Positions 43,942-53,356 of a stretch of 64,000 nt of DNA are shown one piece after another; the stretch's first letter is position 1, and every line of letters starts with the position of its first letter. Under the pieces are notes generated by a model that searched no databases, was not told where the DNA came from, and was given only the letters and a program-made list of their open reading frames with translations. A program made the translations under genes and the position numbers. The DNA comes from Sphingomonas sp. EC-HK361 (GTDB lineage Bacteria; Pseudomonadota; Alphaproteobacteria; Sphingomonadales; Sphingomonadaceae): contig NZ_LR701494.1 in the NCBI RefSeq assembly GCF_902498785.1, positions 743,022-807,021 on the forward strand, read 5' to 3'.

Positions 43942-45152
43942 CTCTGGACGAGGCCCGTGCGCGCGACGCGGCCGATCCGCTCGCGCCGATGCGGGAGCGT
44001 TTCGCGTTGCCCGAGGGGCTGATCTATCTCGACGGCAATTCGCTCGGCCCGCTGCCGCGCACGACCCGCGCCGCGATCGACCATGTCGTCGACCGGCAAT
44101 GGGGCGAACGGCTGATCCGCAGCTGGAACGAGGGGTGGATCGACGCGCCGGCGCGGATCGGCGCCAAGATCGCGCCGCTCATCGGCGCCGCCGCGGACGA
44201 GATCATCGTTGCCGACTCCACCTCGGCCAATCTCTACAAGCTGCTCGTCGCCGCGCTGCGGCACGACCCGGCGCGCACGACGATCGTCAGCGAGAAGGGC
44301 AATTTCCCGACCGATCTCCACATCGCCGAAGGCGCAGCGGCGGCGGTGCCCGGCGCGCGGCTGCACGCGGTCGATCGCAGCTACCTCGCGGCCGCGATCG
44401 ACGCGCAGACCGCCGTCGTCGTCCTCACCCATGTCCACTACAAGACGGCCGAGCGGTTCGAGATGGCGCAGTGGACCCGCACGATCCACGACGCCGGCGC
44501 GCTGGTCCTCTGGGACCTCAGCCACAGCGTCGGCGCGGTCCCGGTCGATCTTTCGGGCGCGGGCGCCGACCTCGCCGTCGGGTGCACCTACAAATATCTG
44601 AACGGCGGCCCCGGCGCGCCCGCCTTCCTCTATGTCCGCCGCGACCTGCAGGACCGGCTCGCCAACCCTTTGTCGGGATGGATGGGCCACGCCGCGCCCT
44701 TCGCCTTTACCGATGGCTATAAAGCCGCGAGCGGCATGCAGCGCTGGCTCGTCGGCACGCCCCCGATCCTCGCGATGCGCGCGCTCGAGGCCGGCGTCGA
44801 TCTTTGGGCGGACGTCGATCAACAAATGGTCGCCGCGAAGAGCGCCACCCTTTTCGACATCCTCGCGCAAGCGGGCGATGTCCTCGGCCTGGAATGTGTC
44901 TCCCCGCGCGATCCAACCGCGCGCGGCAGCCACATCAGCTTTCGCCACCCCAACGCCTACGCCATCTGCCAGGCGCTGATCGCCCGCGGCGTCATCGGCG
45001 ATTTCCGCGATCCCGATATCCTGCGCCTCGGCCTCACCCCGCTCTATCTCAGTCACGAGGATGTCTGGCGCGCGGGCGAAATCCTGGGCCAGGTTCTGAC
45101 CGACCAGAGCTATACCGATCCCGCCTTCGCCGAGCGGCTCGCCGTCACCTGA
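43938..45152 (+). CDS. kynU: Kynureninase
   Basis: This 404-residue PLP enzyme converts kynurenine (or 3-hydroxykynurenine) to anthranilate (or 3-hydroxyanthranilate) and alanine. PLP lysine K219 lies in the hallmark CTYKYLNGGPG. IYLDGNSLGPLP (29-40), DLSHSVGAVPVDL (193-205) and SGWMGH complete the signature. The length matches the family. The ATG overlaps the upstream hydrolase stop by four bases. No tryptophan dioxygenase gene is in the window, so the pathway is only partly visible here. The divergent LysR gene nearby could regulate it. Confidence 0.94.
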   Translation: MTLDEARARDAADPLAPMRERFALPEGLIYLDGNSLGPLPRTTRAAIDHVVDRQWGERLIRSWNEGWIDAPARIGAKIAPLIGAAADEIIVADSTSANLYKLLVAALRHDPARTTIVSEKGNFPTDLHIAEGAAAAVPGARLHAVDRSYLAAAIDAQTAVVVLTHVHYKTAERFEMAQWTRTIHDAGALVLWDLSHSVGAVPVDLSGAGADLAVGCTYKYLNGGPGAPAFLYVRRDLQDRLANPLSGWMGHAAPFAFTDGYKAASGMQRWLVGTPPILAMRALEAGVDLWADVDQQMVAAKSATLFDILAQAGDVLGLECVSPRDPTARGSHISFRHPNAYAICQALIARGVIGDFRDPDILRLGLTPLYLSHEDVWRAGEILGQVLTDQSYTDPAFAERLAVT

Positions 45153-45251
45153 TTGCACCCCCCGCCCCCCTTCGTTATAGCCGCGGCCCTAACCGCCCCG
45201 GCCGCGTGACCCGTGCGCCGGGGTTGCTCATTTCTACGCTAGGACATGCCG

Positions 45252-46031
45252 ATGGCGCGCCGCCGACAGATCTATGAGGGCAAGGCCAAGATCCTTTACG
45301 AGGGCCCGGAGCCCGGCACGCTCATCCAGTATTTCAAGGATGATGCGACCGCGTTCAACGCCCAGAAGAAGGGCACGATCAACGGCAAGGGCGTCCTCAA
45401 CAACCGCATTTCCGAGCATGTCTTCACGCTGCTCGATCATATCGGCGTGCCGACCCACTTCATCCGCCGCCTGAACATGCGCGAGCAGCTGATCCGCCAG
45501 GTCGAGATCGTTCCGATCGAGGTCGTGGTGCGCAACGTCGCCGCCGGCTCGCTGTCGAAGCGGCTTGGGATCGAGGAGGGGACGAAGCTGCCCCGGACGA
45601 TCATCGAATATTACTACAAGGACGATGCGCTGGGCGACCCGATGGTCACCGACGAGCACATCGCGGCGTTCGGATGGGCGAGCCAGGAGGAGATGCACGA
45701 CATCGCCGATCTCGCGATCCGGGTGAACGATTTCCTGTGCGGGCTCTTTGCCGGCGTCGGCATCCGGCTTGTGGATTTCAAGCTCGAGTTCGGGCGCATC
45801 TGGGACAATGACTACGGCCGAATCATCCTGGCGGACGAGATCAGCCCCGATGGCTGCCGGCTGTGGGACATGGAAACCAACGAGAAGATGGACAAGGACC
45901 GCTTCCGCCGCGATCTCGGCGGCGAGGTGGAAGCCTATCAGGAGGTCGCACGACGGCTCGGCCTGATGCCCGAAGGCGGCGAAACCGAGGTCCTCGATCT
46001 CGACAGCCACCGCAAGCGCCGCGGACGCTAG
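45252..46031 (+). CDS. purC: SAICAR synthetase
   Basis: This 259-residue ATP-dependent ligase joins CAIR and aspartate in purine synthesis. It shows [24 protein letters not shown] at the N-terminus, the nucleotide-binding [22 protein letters not shown] and the SAICAR signature LVDFKLEFG followed by [18 protein letters not shown] 45252 has AGGA seven bases upstream. An ATG six bases earlier is too close to it. It is the first of the local purine cluster with purS, purQ and purL. Its stop codon overlaps the end of a small convergent membrane-protein gene. Confidence 0.94.
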   Translation: MARRRQIYEGKAKILYEGPEPGTLIQYFKDDATAFNAQKKGTINGKGVLNNRISEHVFTLLDHIGVPTHFIRRLNMREQLIRQVEIVPIEVVVRNVAAGSLSKRLGIEEGTKLPRTIIEYYYKDDALGDPMVTDEHIAAFGWASQEEMHDIADLAIRVNDFLCGLFAGVGIRLVDFKLEFGRIWDNDYGRIILADEISPDGCRLWDMETNEKMDKDRFRRDLGGEVEAYQEVARRLGLMPEGGETEVLDLDSHRKRRGR

Positions 46032-46177
46032 CCCTTCGCGCGGTAGCCGCAGACGATCCCGAACACGAAGGTCGCGAACAGCGCGAGCTGAATGTGGCCG
46101 CCGGGATCGTCCCAGCCGAAATACTGGTCGCCGAAGGCGAACAGCGCGATGAACATCACCATTGCAAGGCCAGCCAT
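46028..46177 (-). CDS. Small two-helix membrane protein
   Basis: This 49-residue hypothetical protein has two hydrophobic stretches, [16 protein letters not shown] and [17 protein letters not shown], separated by [12 protein letters not shown], so it is probably a membrane hairpin. ATG 46177 lies behind a GGAGAGGGGGCGGG stretch. It is convergent with and four bases overlapping purC. No function is recognised. Confidence 0.6.
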   Translation of the reverse strand: MAGLAMVMFIALFAFGDQYFGWDDPGGHIQLALFATFVFGIVCGYRAKG

Positions 46178-46347
46178 CGCCCGCCCCCTCTCCGCAAAGA
46201 CGCAGCCGACACGTCGCTGCGAAAGGGAGCATCGCACAAGGGGCGTAAAGGAAGCGTGAACTTGCCCCGCCGCGCGCCCCACGGCATAGGGGCGCCCGAA
46301 TCCCTGCGCGCTCCACCGGGGCGCGCCAGCACAGGTGCCCTGCCGCG

Positions 46348-46578
46348 ATGAAACTCAAGATCTTCGTGACATTGAAGCCCGGCGTGCTCGATCCGCAGGG
46401 CAAGGCGATCGAACACGCCCTCGCAGGGCTCGGCTTCACCGGCGTGGCCGAGGCGCGGGTAGGCAAGCTCATCGAACTCGACGTGGCCGACGCCACCAGC
46501 GACGCCGATATCGACGCGATGTGCCGCAGGCTCCTCGCCAACACGGTCATCGAGAATTACCGGATAGAACGGGCATGA
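46348..46578 (+). CDS. purS: FGAM synthase subunit PurS
   Basis: This 76-residue protein is the small structural subunit that bridges PurL and PurQ in the three-part formylglycinamidine ribonucleotide synthase. It matches the family over its whole length: [22 protein letters not shown] at the start, with [18 protein letters not shown] and [17 protein letters not shown] following. Its stop overlaps the purQ ATG by four bases. Its presence fits the short PurL at 49519, as organisms with the fused large PurL lack PurS. Confidence 0.93.
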   Translation: MKLKIFVTLKPGVLDPQGKAIEHALAGLGFTGVAEARVGKLIELDVADATSDADIDAMCRRLLANTVIENYRIERA

Positions 46579-47240
46579 AGACCGCCGTCATCGTCTTCCC
46601 CGGCTCCAATTGCGACCGCGATATCGCGACGGCGCTGGAAGCGGTGACCGGCGTGAAACCGGCGATGGTGTGGCACGGCGAAACGGCCTTGCCCGACGGT
46701 ATCGGCTTCGTCGCGCTGCCCGGCGGCTTCTCCTATGGCGATTACCTCCGCTCCGGCGCGATGGCGGCGCGGTCGCCGATCATGGCGGCGGTCGTCGGGG
46801 CGGCGGGCAAGGGCGTCCCGGTGCTCGGCATCTGCAACGGCTTTCAGGTGCTGACCGAGGCGGGGCTGCTCCCCGGCGCGCTGATGCGCAATGCCGGGCT
46901 GAACTTCGTGTGCCGGGATGCCGCGCTGACGGTCGAGAACGCGCAGAGCCTGTTCACCAGCCGCTATGACGCGGACGAGCGGATCACGATTCCGGTCGCG
47001 CATCACGACGGCAATTATTTCGCCGACGAAGCGACCCTCGACCGCTTGGAAGGCGAAGGCCGCATCGCGTTCCGCTACGCCGACGCGGTCAACGGCAGCG
47101 CGCGCAACATCGCCGGCGTGCTGAACGAAGCTGGCAACGTGCTCGGCATGATGCCGCACCCCGAACGCCGGATCGAGGATGCGCATGGCGGCACCGACGG
47201 CCGGCGCATGTTCGAAGGCCTGCTCGAACGCATCGCCTAG
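46575..47240 (+). CDS. purQ: FGAM synthase glutaminase subunit PurQ
   Basis: This 221-residue class-I glutamine amidotransferase supplies ammonia to PurL. The catalytic cysteine is C87 in VLGICNGFQ. The histidine and glutamate are in MMPHPERR near residue 196. FPGSNCDRD and [12 protein letters not shown] are conserved in PurQ. The ATG overlaps the purS stop. The partner purL is 2.3 kb downstream, separated by a membrane-protein gene and a phospholipase-D-like gene on the same strand, an unusual insertion into the purSQL order. Confidence 0.94.
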   Translation: MKTAVIVFPGSNCDRDIATALEAVTGVKPAMVWHGETALPDGIGFVALPGGFSYGDYLRSGAMAARSPIMAAVVGAAGKGVPVLGICNGFQVLTEAGLLPGALMRNAGLNFVCRDAALTVENAQSLFTSRYDADERITIPVAHHDGNYFADEATLDRLEGEGRIAFRYADAVNGSARNIAGVLNEAGNVLGMMPHPERRIEDAHGGTDGRRMFEGLLERIA

Positions 47241-47290
47241 TCGCGGACGCGCGACGCTGGCATGACGGTGCGCGGGAGGACCGCGCACCC

Positions 47291-47980
47291 ATGTTCATCG
47301 GCCACTACGCCCCCGCATTGCTGCTCGCCACCGATCGGCGCTCGCCCCGGCTCGGGCCGTTGTTCGTCGCGGCGCAACTTGTCGATCTCGCCTTCTTCAC
47401 CTTCGTCCTGCTCGGCATCGAGCACATGCGGATGGTCCCCGGCATCACGACGATGAACGCGATGGACCTTTACGACATGCGCTTCACCCACAGCCTTGTC
47501 GGGACGGCGGCGTTCGCTCTCATCTTCGCCGGCGTCTGGCGCGGGCGCGGCGGCACGTGGATGGCGGCGACGATCGGCGGTGTGGTCGTGGCGTCGCACT
47601 GGCTACTCGACCTCATCGTCCATTCGCCCGACCTCACGATCTTCGGCAGCGGCTATCGCTACGGCCTCGGCCTGTGGAATCTGCCGCAGGTCGAAATGCC
47701 GCTGGAGCTTGCGATCACCGCGATCGCGCTGACCTGGTTCTACAGCGAAACGCAGGCGAAGGGCGTGGCGGGACGCGTGTCGTTCTGGGTGCTTGCGGGC
47801 GTCATGCTGCTTTTTCAGGCGATCAACTGGCTGACCCCGCAACCCGCGACCATCATTGATCCGGTTCCCGCCTCCCAGCCGCTGCTCGCGCTCTTCGCCT
47901 ATGCGGTGATGACCGCGCTCGCCTGGTGGACCGGGGCGACGCGCGAAAGGAACGCTGGACCGGTCGCCCTCGACGTTTAA
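47291..47980 (+). CDS. Multi-pass membrane protein between purQ and purL
   Basis: This 229-residue protein has about six transmembrane segments. FIGHYAPALLLA at the N-terminus and VVVASHWLLDLIVHSPDL near residues 97-115 carry His and Asp residues in a pattern like the membrane-bound metal-dependent hydrolases of the YdjM/DUF457 group. MRFTHSLVGTAAFALI also has a conserved-looking histidine. The start has GGGAGG about 12 bases upstream. It is followed 11 bases later by the phospholipase-D-like gene, so both may act in the membrane. The activity is unproven. Confidence 0.75.
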   Translation: MFIGHYAPALLLATDRRSPRLGPLFVAAQLVDLAFFTFVLLGIEHMRMVPGITTMNAMDLYDMRFTHSLVGTAAFALIFAGVWRGRGGTWMAATIGGVVVASHWLLDLIVHSPDLTIFGSGYRYGLGLWNLPQVEMPLELAITAIALTWFYSETQAKGVAGRVSFWVLAGVMLLFQAINWLTPQPATIIDPVPASQPLLALFAYAVMTALAWWTGATRERNAGPVALDV

Positions 47981-47991
47981 GACGGGCGCCG

Positions 47992-49467
47992 ATGTCGATC
48001 TCCACCGCGCCGGGCCTGCGCCTTCTCGATCCGCCCCGCAACTGCACCGGCATCGCCCGCGCCGACCGGGCGAGCGTCGTCATCGACGCGGACGCCTATT
48101 TCCGCGCGGCCCGCGAGGCGATGCTGAGCGCGAAACATCAGATCCTGCTCGTCGGCTGGGATTTCGACGCGCGCATCCGGCTCGCCTGGGACGACGACCA
48201 TCCGGGGGTGCCTACGACGGTCGGCGAATTCATCACCTGGCTCGTCGATCGCACGCCGACCTTGCAGGTCTACATCCTTCGCTGGGACAAGGGTGCGATC
48301 AAGACGCTGTTTCGCGGCAAGACGCTGTGGACGCTGACCAAATGGCGCTTCACTCATCCGCGCATCCACCTGAAGCTGGACGGTCACCACCCGGTCGCCG
48401 CCTCGCAGCACCAGAAGGTCGTGGTGATCGACGATTGCCTCGCCTTTTGCGGTGGGATCGACATGACCGACGAGCGCTGGGACACCCGCGCGCACGAGGA
48501 CGACCAGCCGCACCGCACTTCGCCCCGCGGCAAGCCCTACAAGCCGTGGCACGATGCGACGACCGCGCTGCAAGGCCCTGTGGCGCAGCTGCTCGGCAAT
48601 ATCTGCCGGGAACGCTGGGCCATCGCGGGCGGCGGCACGATCGCGCCGCCCCCCGAAACGAAGGATTGCTGGCCGGCGAGCCTCGATGCGGACTGGCGCG
48701 ATGTCGATGTCGGAATCGCGCGCACCCAGCCAGAGCATCCCGGGCAGGAAACCGTCCACCAGATCGAGGAGCTATATTGCGACCTCATCGCGGCGGCGAA
48801 GACGCGCATCTATGCCGAAAGCCAGTATTTCGCGTCCCGCAAGGTCGCCGAAGCGATCGCGAAGCGGCTGGACGAGGCGGACGGCCCCGAGATCGTCGTC
48901 ATTAATCCGGTCACCGCGCAAGGCTGGCTCGAGCCGATCGCGATGGACACCGCGCGCGCGCGGCTGTTCCAGAGCCTGAAGCAGCGCGATGGCCATGACC
49001 GACTGCGCATGTATCACCCCTTCACCGCGGGCGGAGAATCGATCTACGTCCATGCCAAGGTGCTGATCGTCGACGACCGGTTCATCCGGGTCGGCTCCTC
49101 CAATTTCAACAATCGCTCGCTGCGGCTCGACACCGAATGCGACATGGTGATCGATGCGGGCGGCGATCCGGCGTTGGCGACTCCCATCGCGGCGATCCGC
49201 GAGGGGCTGCTGGCGGAACATCTGGACTTCGAGCCGGCCGAAATTGCCCGTCGGCTCGCGAACGGCGCGTCGATGATCGCCGCGATCGAGGCGCTGCGCG
49301 GACGGGGCAAGACGCTTAAACCCTATGAAGTTCCCGACCTCAACGAGGTCGAGATATGGCTCGCCGACAACGAGGTGCTCGATCCCGAGGGGCCGGGCGA
49401 CATGATCGAGGGAATGAGCAAGGGCGGCTTGCTGCGCCGTCTGCGAGGGCGGCTGAAGCAGCGGTGA
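47992..49467 (+). CDS. Phospholipase D / cardiolipin synthase-like protein
   Basis: This 491-residue phosphatidyltransferase or phosphodiesterase has two HKD motifs: H140-K142-D147 in HQKVVVIDD, followed by FCGGIDMTDERWDT, and H354-K356-D361 in HAKVLIVDD, followed by VGSSNFNNRSLRLDTE. No N-terminal membrane helices are present, unlike classical bacterial cardiolipin synthases, so a soluble or peripheral phospholipase-D-type enzyme is more likely. The first HKD half has an insert with RAHEDDQPHRTSPRGKPYK. It lies between the YdjM-like membrane gene and purL. The lipid or other substrate is unknown. Confidence 0.85.
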   Translation: MSISTAPGLRLLDPPRNCTGIARADRASVVIDADAYFRAAREAMLSAKHQILLVGWDFDARIRLAWDDDHPGVPTTVGEFITWLVDRTPTLQVYILRWDKGAIKTLFRGKTLWTLTKWRFTHPRIHLKLDGHHPVAASQHQKVVVIDDCLAFCGGIDMTDERWDTRAHEDDQPHRTSPRGKPYKPWHDATTALQGPVAQLLGNICRERWAIAGGGTIAPPPETKDCWPASLDADWRDVDVGIARTQPEHPGQETVHQIEELYCDLIAAAKTRIYAESQYFASRKVAEAIAKRLDEADGPEIVVINPVTAQGWLEPIAMDTARARLFQSLKQRDGHDRLRMYHPFTAGGESIYVHAKVLIVDDRFIRVGSSNFNNRSLRLDTECDMVIDAGGDPALATPIAAIREGLLAEHLDFEPAEIARRLANGASMIAAIEALRGRGKTLKPYEVPDLNEVEIWLADNEVLDPEGPGDMIEGMSKGGLLRRLRGRLKQR

Positions 49468-49518
49468 TCGCAACGCGGTAGCTGACTCGCGGCGAGGCAT
49501 CCGCTATCGGCCACGCGC

Positions 49519-51738
49519 ATGACCGCGATCACGCCCGAAATCGTCGCCGAGCATGGCTTGTCCCCGGAAGAATATGACCGCGTCCTCCACGCGCTGGGGC
49601 GCGAGCCGAACCTGGTCGAGCTCGGCATCTTCTCGGTCATGTGGTCCGAGCATTGCAGCTACAAATCGAGCCGCATCCATTTGAAGAAGCTGCCGACCGA
49701 GGCGCCGTGGGTAATCTGCGGCCCCGGCGAGAATGCGGGCGTCATCGATATCGGGGACGGTCAGGCGGCGATCTTCAAGATGGAGAGCCACAACCATCCG
49801 TCCTATATCGAGCCCTATCAGGGTGCAGCGACCGGCGTGGGCGGCATCCTGCGCGACGTTTTCACGATGGGCGCGCGTCCGATCGCGAACCTCAACGCGC
49901 TCCGCTTCGGATCACCCGATCATCCGAAGATGCGCCACCTGATCGCAGGCGTGGTCCACGGCATCGGCGGTTACGGCAATTGCGTCGGCGTGCCGACGGT
50001 GGGCGGCGAGGTGAACTTCCACCCGGCCTATGACGGCAACATCCTGGTCAACGCGATGACCGTGGGCGTCGCCGACACCGACAAGATCTTCTATTCGGCG
50101 GCGTCGGGCGTCGGCAATCCGATCGTCTATGTCGGCTCCAAGACGGGGCGCGACGGCATCCACGGCGCGACGATGGCCAGCGCCGATTTCGGCGAGGATG
50201 CGGACGCGAAGCGCCCCACGGTGCAGGTTGGCGATCCCTTCACCGAAAAGCTGCTGATCGAGGCGTGTCTCGAGCTCATGGCCTCCGACGCGATCGTCGC
50301 GATCCAGGACATGGGTGCCGCCGGCCTCACCTCGTCCTCGGTCGAGATGGCGTCAAAGGGTGGTGTCGGGATCGAACTCGACATGAACGCGGTGCCGCAG
50401 CGCGAGACGGGCATGACGCCCTATGAGATGATGCTGTCGGAGAGCCAGGAGCGGATGCTCATGGTGCTGAAACCGGGCCGCGAGGACTTTGCGGAAGCCA
50501 TCTTCCGCAAATGGGAACTCGATTTCGCGGTCATCGGCCAAGTCACCGAAACCGGGCGGATGGTGCTGACGTGGAATGGCGAGACTGTCTGCGACATCCC
50601 GCTCGGCCCGCTCGCCGACGACGCCCCGCTCTACGATCGCCCGCACGTCCCGACCCCGCCCGCCAAGGCGCTGGTCGACGTGCCCGAAACCCATGACATC
50701 GCCGCCGATCTGCTCAAGCTGATGGCATCGCCCGACATCGCGAGCCGCCGCTGGATCTGGGAGCAGTATGACACCCAGGTCGGCGCCGACACCGTCCAGC
50801 GCCCCGGCGGCGACGCGGCGGTCGTCCGCGTCCACGGGACGCAGAAGGCGCTGGCGATGACCACCGACTGCACGCCGCGTTACTGCTTTGCCGACCCGGT
50901 CGAGGGCGGCAAGCAGGCCGTCGCCGAGGCTTGGCGCAACCTGACCGCGGTCGGCGCGACCCCGCTCGCGGTCACCAACTGCCTCAACTTCGCCAACCCG
51001 CAGCGGCCCGAGATCATGGGGCAGATCGTCGGCTGCCTGGAAGGCATGAGCGACGCCTGCCGTGCGCTCGACTTCCCGATCGTCAGCGGCAATGTCAGCC
51101 TCTACAACGAGAGCAAGGCTACCGGGGGTGGCAGCGCCATCCTCCCCACGCCTGCAATCGGCGGCGTCGGCCTCCTCAAGGACTGGTCGAAGAGCGCGAC
51201 GATCGCGTTCAAGGGTTCGGGCGACGTCATCCTCGCGGTCGGCACGCGCCGCGGCGATCTCGGCCAGTCGCTCTGGCTGCGCGAATGCCACGGCCGCGAG
51301 GACGGCCCGCCGCCGCGTGTCGATCTGGCGATGGAGCGCAAGGTCGGCGATCTCATCCGCACTGCGATCCTCGACGGGCAACTTTCGGCTGTCCACGACG
51401 TGTCGGACGGCGGCATCGCGGTGACGCTGGCGGAAATGGCACTTGCCGGCGGCATCGGCGCGATGATCGACAAGAAGCAGCCCTTCGACTGTGCGCACAG
51501 CTTCTTCGCCGAGGACCAGGGCGTCTACATCGTCACGGTGCTCGATTCCGCGCTGGTCGATTTTCTGGCGCATGCTCACGCGGCGGGCGTGGAAGCCGAA
51601 CCGCTCGGCCGAACCGGCGGCAAGCGCCTGATCTTCGAACGTCCCGACCGCGATGATGTGGTCACGCTCGAGGCGCTCCGCTCAGCGCATGAAGGCTTCT
51701 TTCCAAAGCTGATGGGCGCGGATGCGGCGCTGGCTTAG
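49519..51738 (+). CDS. purL: FGAM synthase large subunit PurL (short form)
   Basis: This 739-residue ATP-dependent subunit aminates FGAR using ammonia from PurQ. It has [19 protein letters not shown] near residue 41, the ATP-site [38 protein letters not shown] in the first half, and the duplicated second half with [16 protein letters not shown] and [21 protein letters not shown]. The length is the short, PurS-requiring form and lacks the glutaminase domain of the enterobacterial enzyme. It is preceded by the phospholipase-D-like gene 51 bases upstream. Confidence 0.95.
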   Translation: MTAITPEIVAEHGLSPEEYDRVLHALGREPNLVELGIFSVMWSEHCSYKSSRIHLKKLPTEAPWVICGPGENAGVIDIGDGQAAIFKMESHNHPSYIEPYQGAATGVGGILRDVFTMGARPIANLNALRFGSPDHPKMRHLIAGVVHGIGGYGNCVGVPTVGGEVNFHPAYDGNILVNAMTVGVADTDKIFYSAASGVGNPIVYVGSKTGRDGIHGATMASADFGEDADAKRPTVQVGDPFTEKLLIEACLELMASDAIVAIQDMGAAGLTSSSVEMASKGGVGIELDMNAVPQRETGMTPYEMMLSESQERMLMVLKPGREDFAEAIFRKWELDFAVIGQVTETGRMVLTWNGETVCDIPLGPLADDAPLYDRPHVPTPPAKALVDVPETHDIAADLLKLMASPDIASRRWIWEQYDTQVGADTVQRPGGDAAVVRVHGTQKALAMTTDCTPRYCFADPVEGGKQAVAEAWRNLTAVGATPLAVTNCLNFANPQRPEIMGQIVGCLEGMSDACRALDFPIVSGNVSLYNESKATGGGSAILPTPAIGGVGLLKDWSKSATIAFKGSGDVILAVGTRRGDLGQSLWLRECHGREDGPPPRVDLAMERKVGDLIRTAILDGQLSAVHDVSDGGIAVTLAEMALAGGIGAMIDKKQPFDCAHSFFAEDQGVYIVTVLDSALVDFLAHAHAAGVEAEPLGRTGGKRLIFERPDRDDVVTLEALRSAHEGFFPKLMGADAALA

Positions 51739-52061
51739 TGGGTCGAAGACAGGGGTTCAGGGAAGACGCAAAGCCACGAAGAAGAAGAAAAAGGTTGTTC
51801 ACGCGGAGGCGCGGAGACGCGGAGGATTAGAAGCGGAGAGGATCGGGTCAGCTCTCGCCCCGGACGTGTTCCGGGTTCCACCTGGCCCAACGAAAAAGGC
51901 TCGAGAGTTTGCGGCGCGGTGGATTCCGGAAGACGCACGACGACTTAAACTCTGGAACGCGTACGCCGAAGCACCTCGAACAAAGCCCCTCCGCGTCCTC
52001 CGCGCCTCCGCGTGAACCAATCTTCTTCACGCTTTCGCGCCTTCCCCGAACACCCTTCTTC
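51739..52061. other. Gene-free region with long inverted repeat
   Basis: Between purL and modC there is no credible gene. The short open frames on both strands are rich in Arg/Glu/Ala only because they run through the CGCGGAGG repeats. The region is bounded by the inverted repeat described separately and contains a moderately AT-richer core. Confidence 0.65.
51797..52017. repeat. Inverted CGCGGAGG-type repeat pair
   Basis: GTTCACGCGGAGGCGCGGAG (from 51797) is mirrored, with small differences, by CTCCGCGCCTCCGCGTGAAC (ending 52015). The arms are about 30 bases each and about 160 bases apart. Each arm holds tandem GCGGAG units. It could fold into a long terminator-like structure between purL and the convergent modC. 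Confidence 0.75.
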
Positions 52062-52664
52062 CTACATCCGCACGATCGCCCCGCCCAACCGCTCGGCCTC
52101 CTCCGGATCATGGGTGACGATCAGCATCGGCAGCCGCGTCTCATCGCGCACCCGCTCGATCAGCCGCATCGCCTCCTCGCGCCGCGTGCGATCGAGCGAG
52201 GCCAGCGGCTCGTCGAGCAGGAGGAAGTGCGGGTCGGCGAGCAGCGCACGGCCGATCGCGACCCGCCGCGCCTCGCCGCCCGACAGTGTCCGCGGCCAGC
52301 GATCGAGCAGATGCGCGATGTCGAGCGTCGCCGCGACCTCCCCAAGCCGCGTTTCATTCCGCGCACCGTAGAGCAGATTGGCGCGCACCCGCTTGTGCGG
52401 GAATAGCCGCGGGTCCTGAAACACCACACCGGCGTGCCGATGCTGTGGCGACAGATCGATTCCGCGCTCGCTATCGAAGAGCGCCTGCCCGCCAACACGC
52501 ACATGTCCCCGATCCGGGCGCAGCAACCCCGCGACCATCGCAAGTACACTTGTCTTGCCGACTCCGGACGGCCCGAACAGCACGGTCGCACGCGCCTCAG
52601 TCGCAAAAGTTGCGCCCACCAACGCTTCGCCGCGGCGCACCGTCACGTCGATATCAAAGGACAT
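52062..52664 (-). CDS. modC: Molybdate ABC transporter ATP-binding protein, short form
   Basis: This 200-residue ABC ATPase drives molybdate import with ModB. It has Walker A GPSGVGKT (31-38), a Q-loop in VFQDPRLFPH, signature LSGGE, Walker B LLLDEPLAS and the H-loop in IVTHDPEEAE. At 200 residues it lacks the C-terminal molybdate-binding MOP/TOBE regulatory domain of the usual ~350-residue ModC. ATG 52664 overlaps the modB 3' end by 11 bases, and its sequence context as third gene of modABC supports the assignment. Sulfate/tungstate transport is possible but less likely. Confidence 0.87.
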   Translation of the reverse strand: MSFDIDVTVRRGEALVGATFATEARATVLFGPSGVGKTSVLAMVAGLLRPDRGHVRVGGQALFDSERGIDLSPQHRHAGVVFQDPRLFPHKRVRANLLYGARNETRLGEVAATLDIAHLLDRWPRTLSGGEARRVAIGRALLADPHFLLLDEPLASLDRTRREEAMRLIERVRDETRLPMLIVTHDPEEAERLGGAIVRM

Positions 52665-53343
52665 GCATGCCCCGCCCGCTCCGCCGCGCCAGCCATTCGG
52701 ACGCGACGAGCGCCACGATCGACAGCGCGACCGAAATCGCCGCCAGGCGCCAGACCATCGCATCGCCGTCGGGTCGTTGCAGCGCGGAATAGATGGCGAG
52801 CGGAAGCGTCTCGGTCTGGCCCGGCACGTTCGACACGAAGGTGATCGTCGCGCCGAACTCGCCGATCGCGCGAGCGAAACCAAGAACGGTGCCGGCGAGC
52901 AGCCCCGGCATCGCGAGCGGCAAGGTAATGGTGGCGAAGACGCGCCACCGTCCCGCGCCGAGCGTCTGCGCGGCCTGTTCCAGCCGGCGATCGACGCCCT
53001 CGATCGCGAGCCGCACCGCGCGCACCATCAGCGGCAACGCCATGACGCCGGCGGCGATCGCGGCGCCCGTCCAGCGGAAGAGCACGCTCACCCCGAACCA
53101 GCGCTCCAGCGGCGCGCCGATCGGACCTGCCGGCGCAAACGCCAGCAGCAGCATCCACCCGGTCACGACCGGCGGCAGCACCAGCGGCAGATGGACGACC
53201 GCGTCGAGCAGCACCTTCCCCGGAAACCGCCACCGCGCAAGCACCCAGCCAAGCGCGACCGCGACCGGCAGCGTGCCCGCGCAGGCGACCCCGCCGACCA
53301 GCAGCGACAGCCGCACGATCTGCCATTCTTCCCCCGTCAACAT
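52654..53343 (-). CDS. modB: Molybdate ABC transporter permease
   Basis: This 229-residue inner-membrane permease has five or six helices. The cytoplasmic coupling loop has the EAA-like motif EQAAQTLGAGRWRVFATITLP (about 130-150), the usual contact for the ABC ATPase. HLPLVLPPVVTGWMLLLAF (about 49-67) is the ModB signature, and FARAIGEFGATITFVSN (about 165-180) is the second. The start has only a weak ribosome-binding site, and it begins 14 bases after the modA stop. It forms the membrane channel for molybdate with ModC. Confidence 0.92.
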   Translation of the reverse strand: MLTGEEWQIVRLSLLVGGVACAGTLPVAVALGWVLARWRFPGKVLLDAVVHLPLVLPPVVTGWMLLLAFAPAGPIGAPLERWFGVSVLFRWTGAAIAAGVMALPLMVRAVRLAIEGVDRRLEQAAQTLGAGRWRVFATITLPLAMPGLLAGTVLGFARAIGEFGATITFVSNVPGQTETLPLAIYSALQRPDGDAMVWRLAAISVALSIVALVASEWLARRSGRGMHVL

Positions 53344-53356
53344 CCCGGCAATCGGA

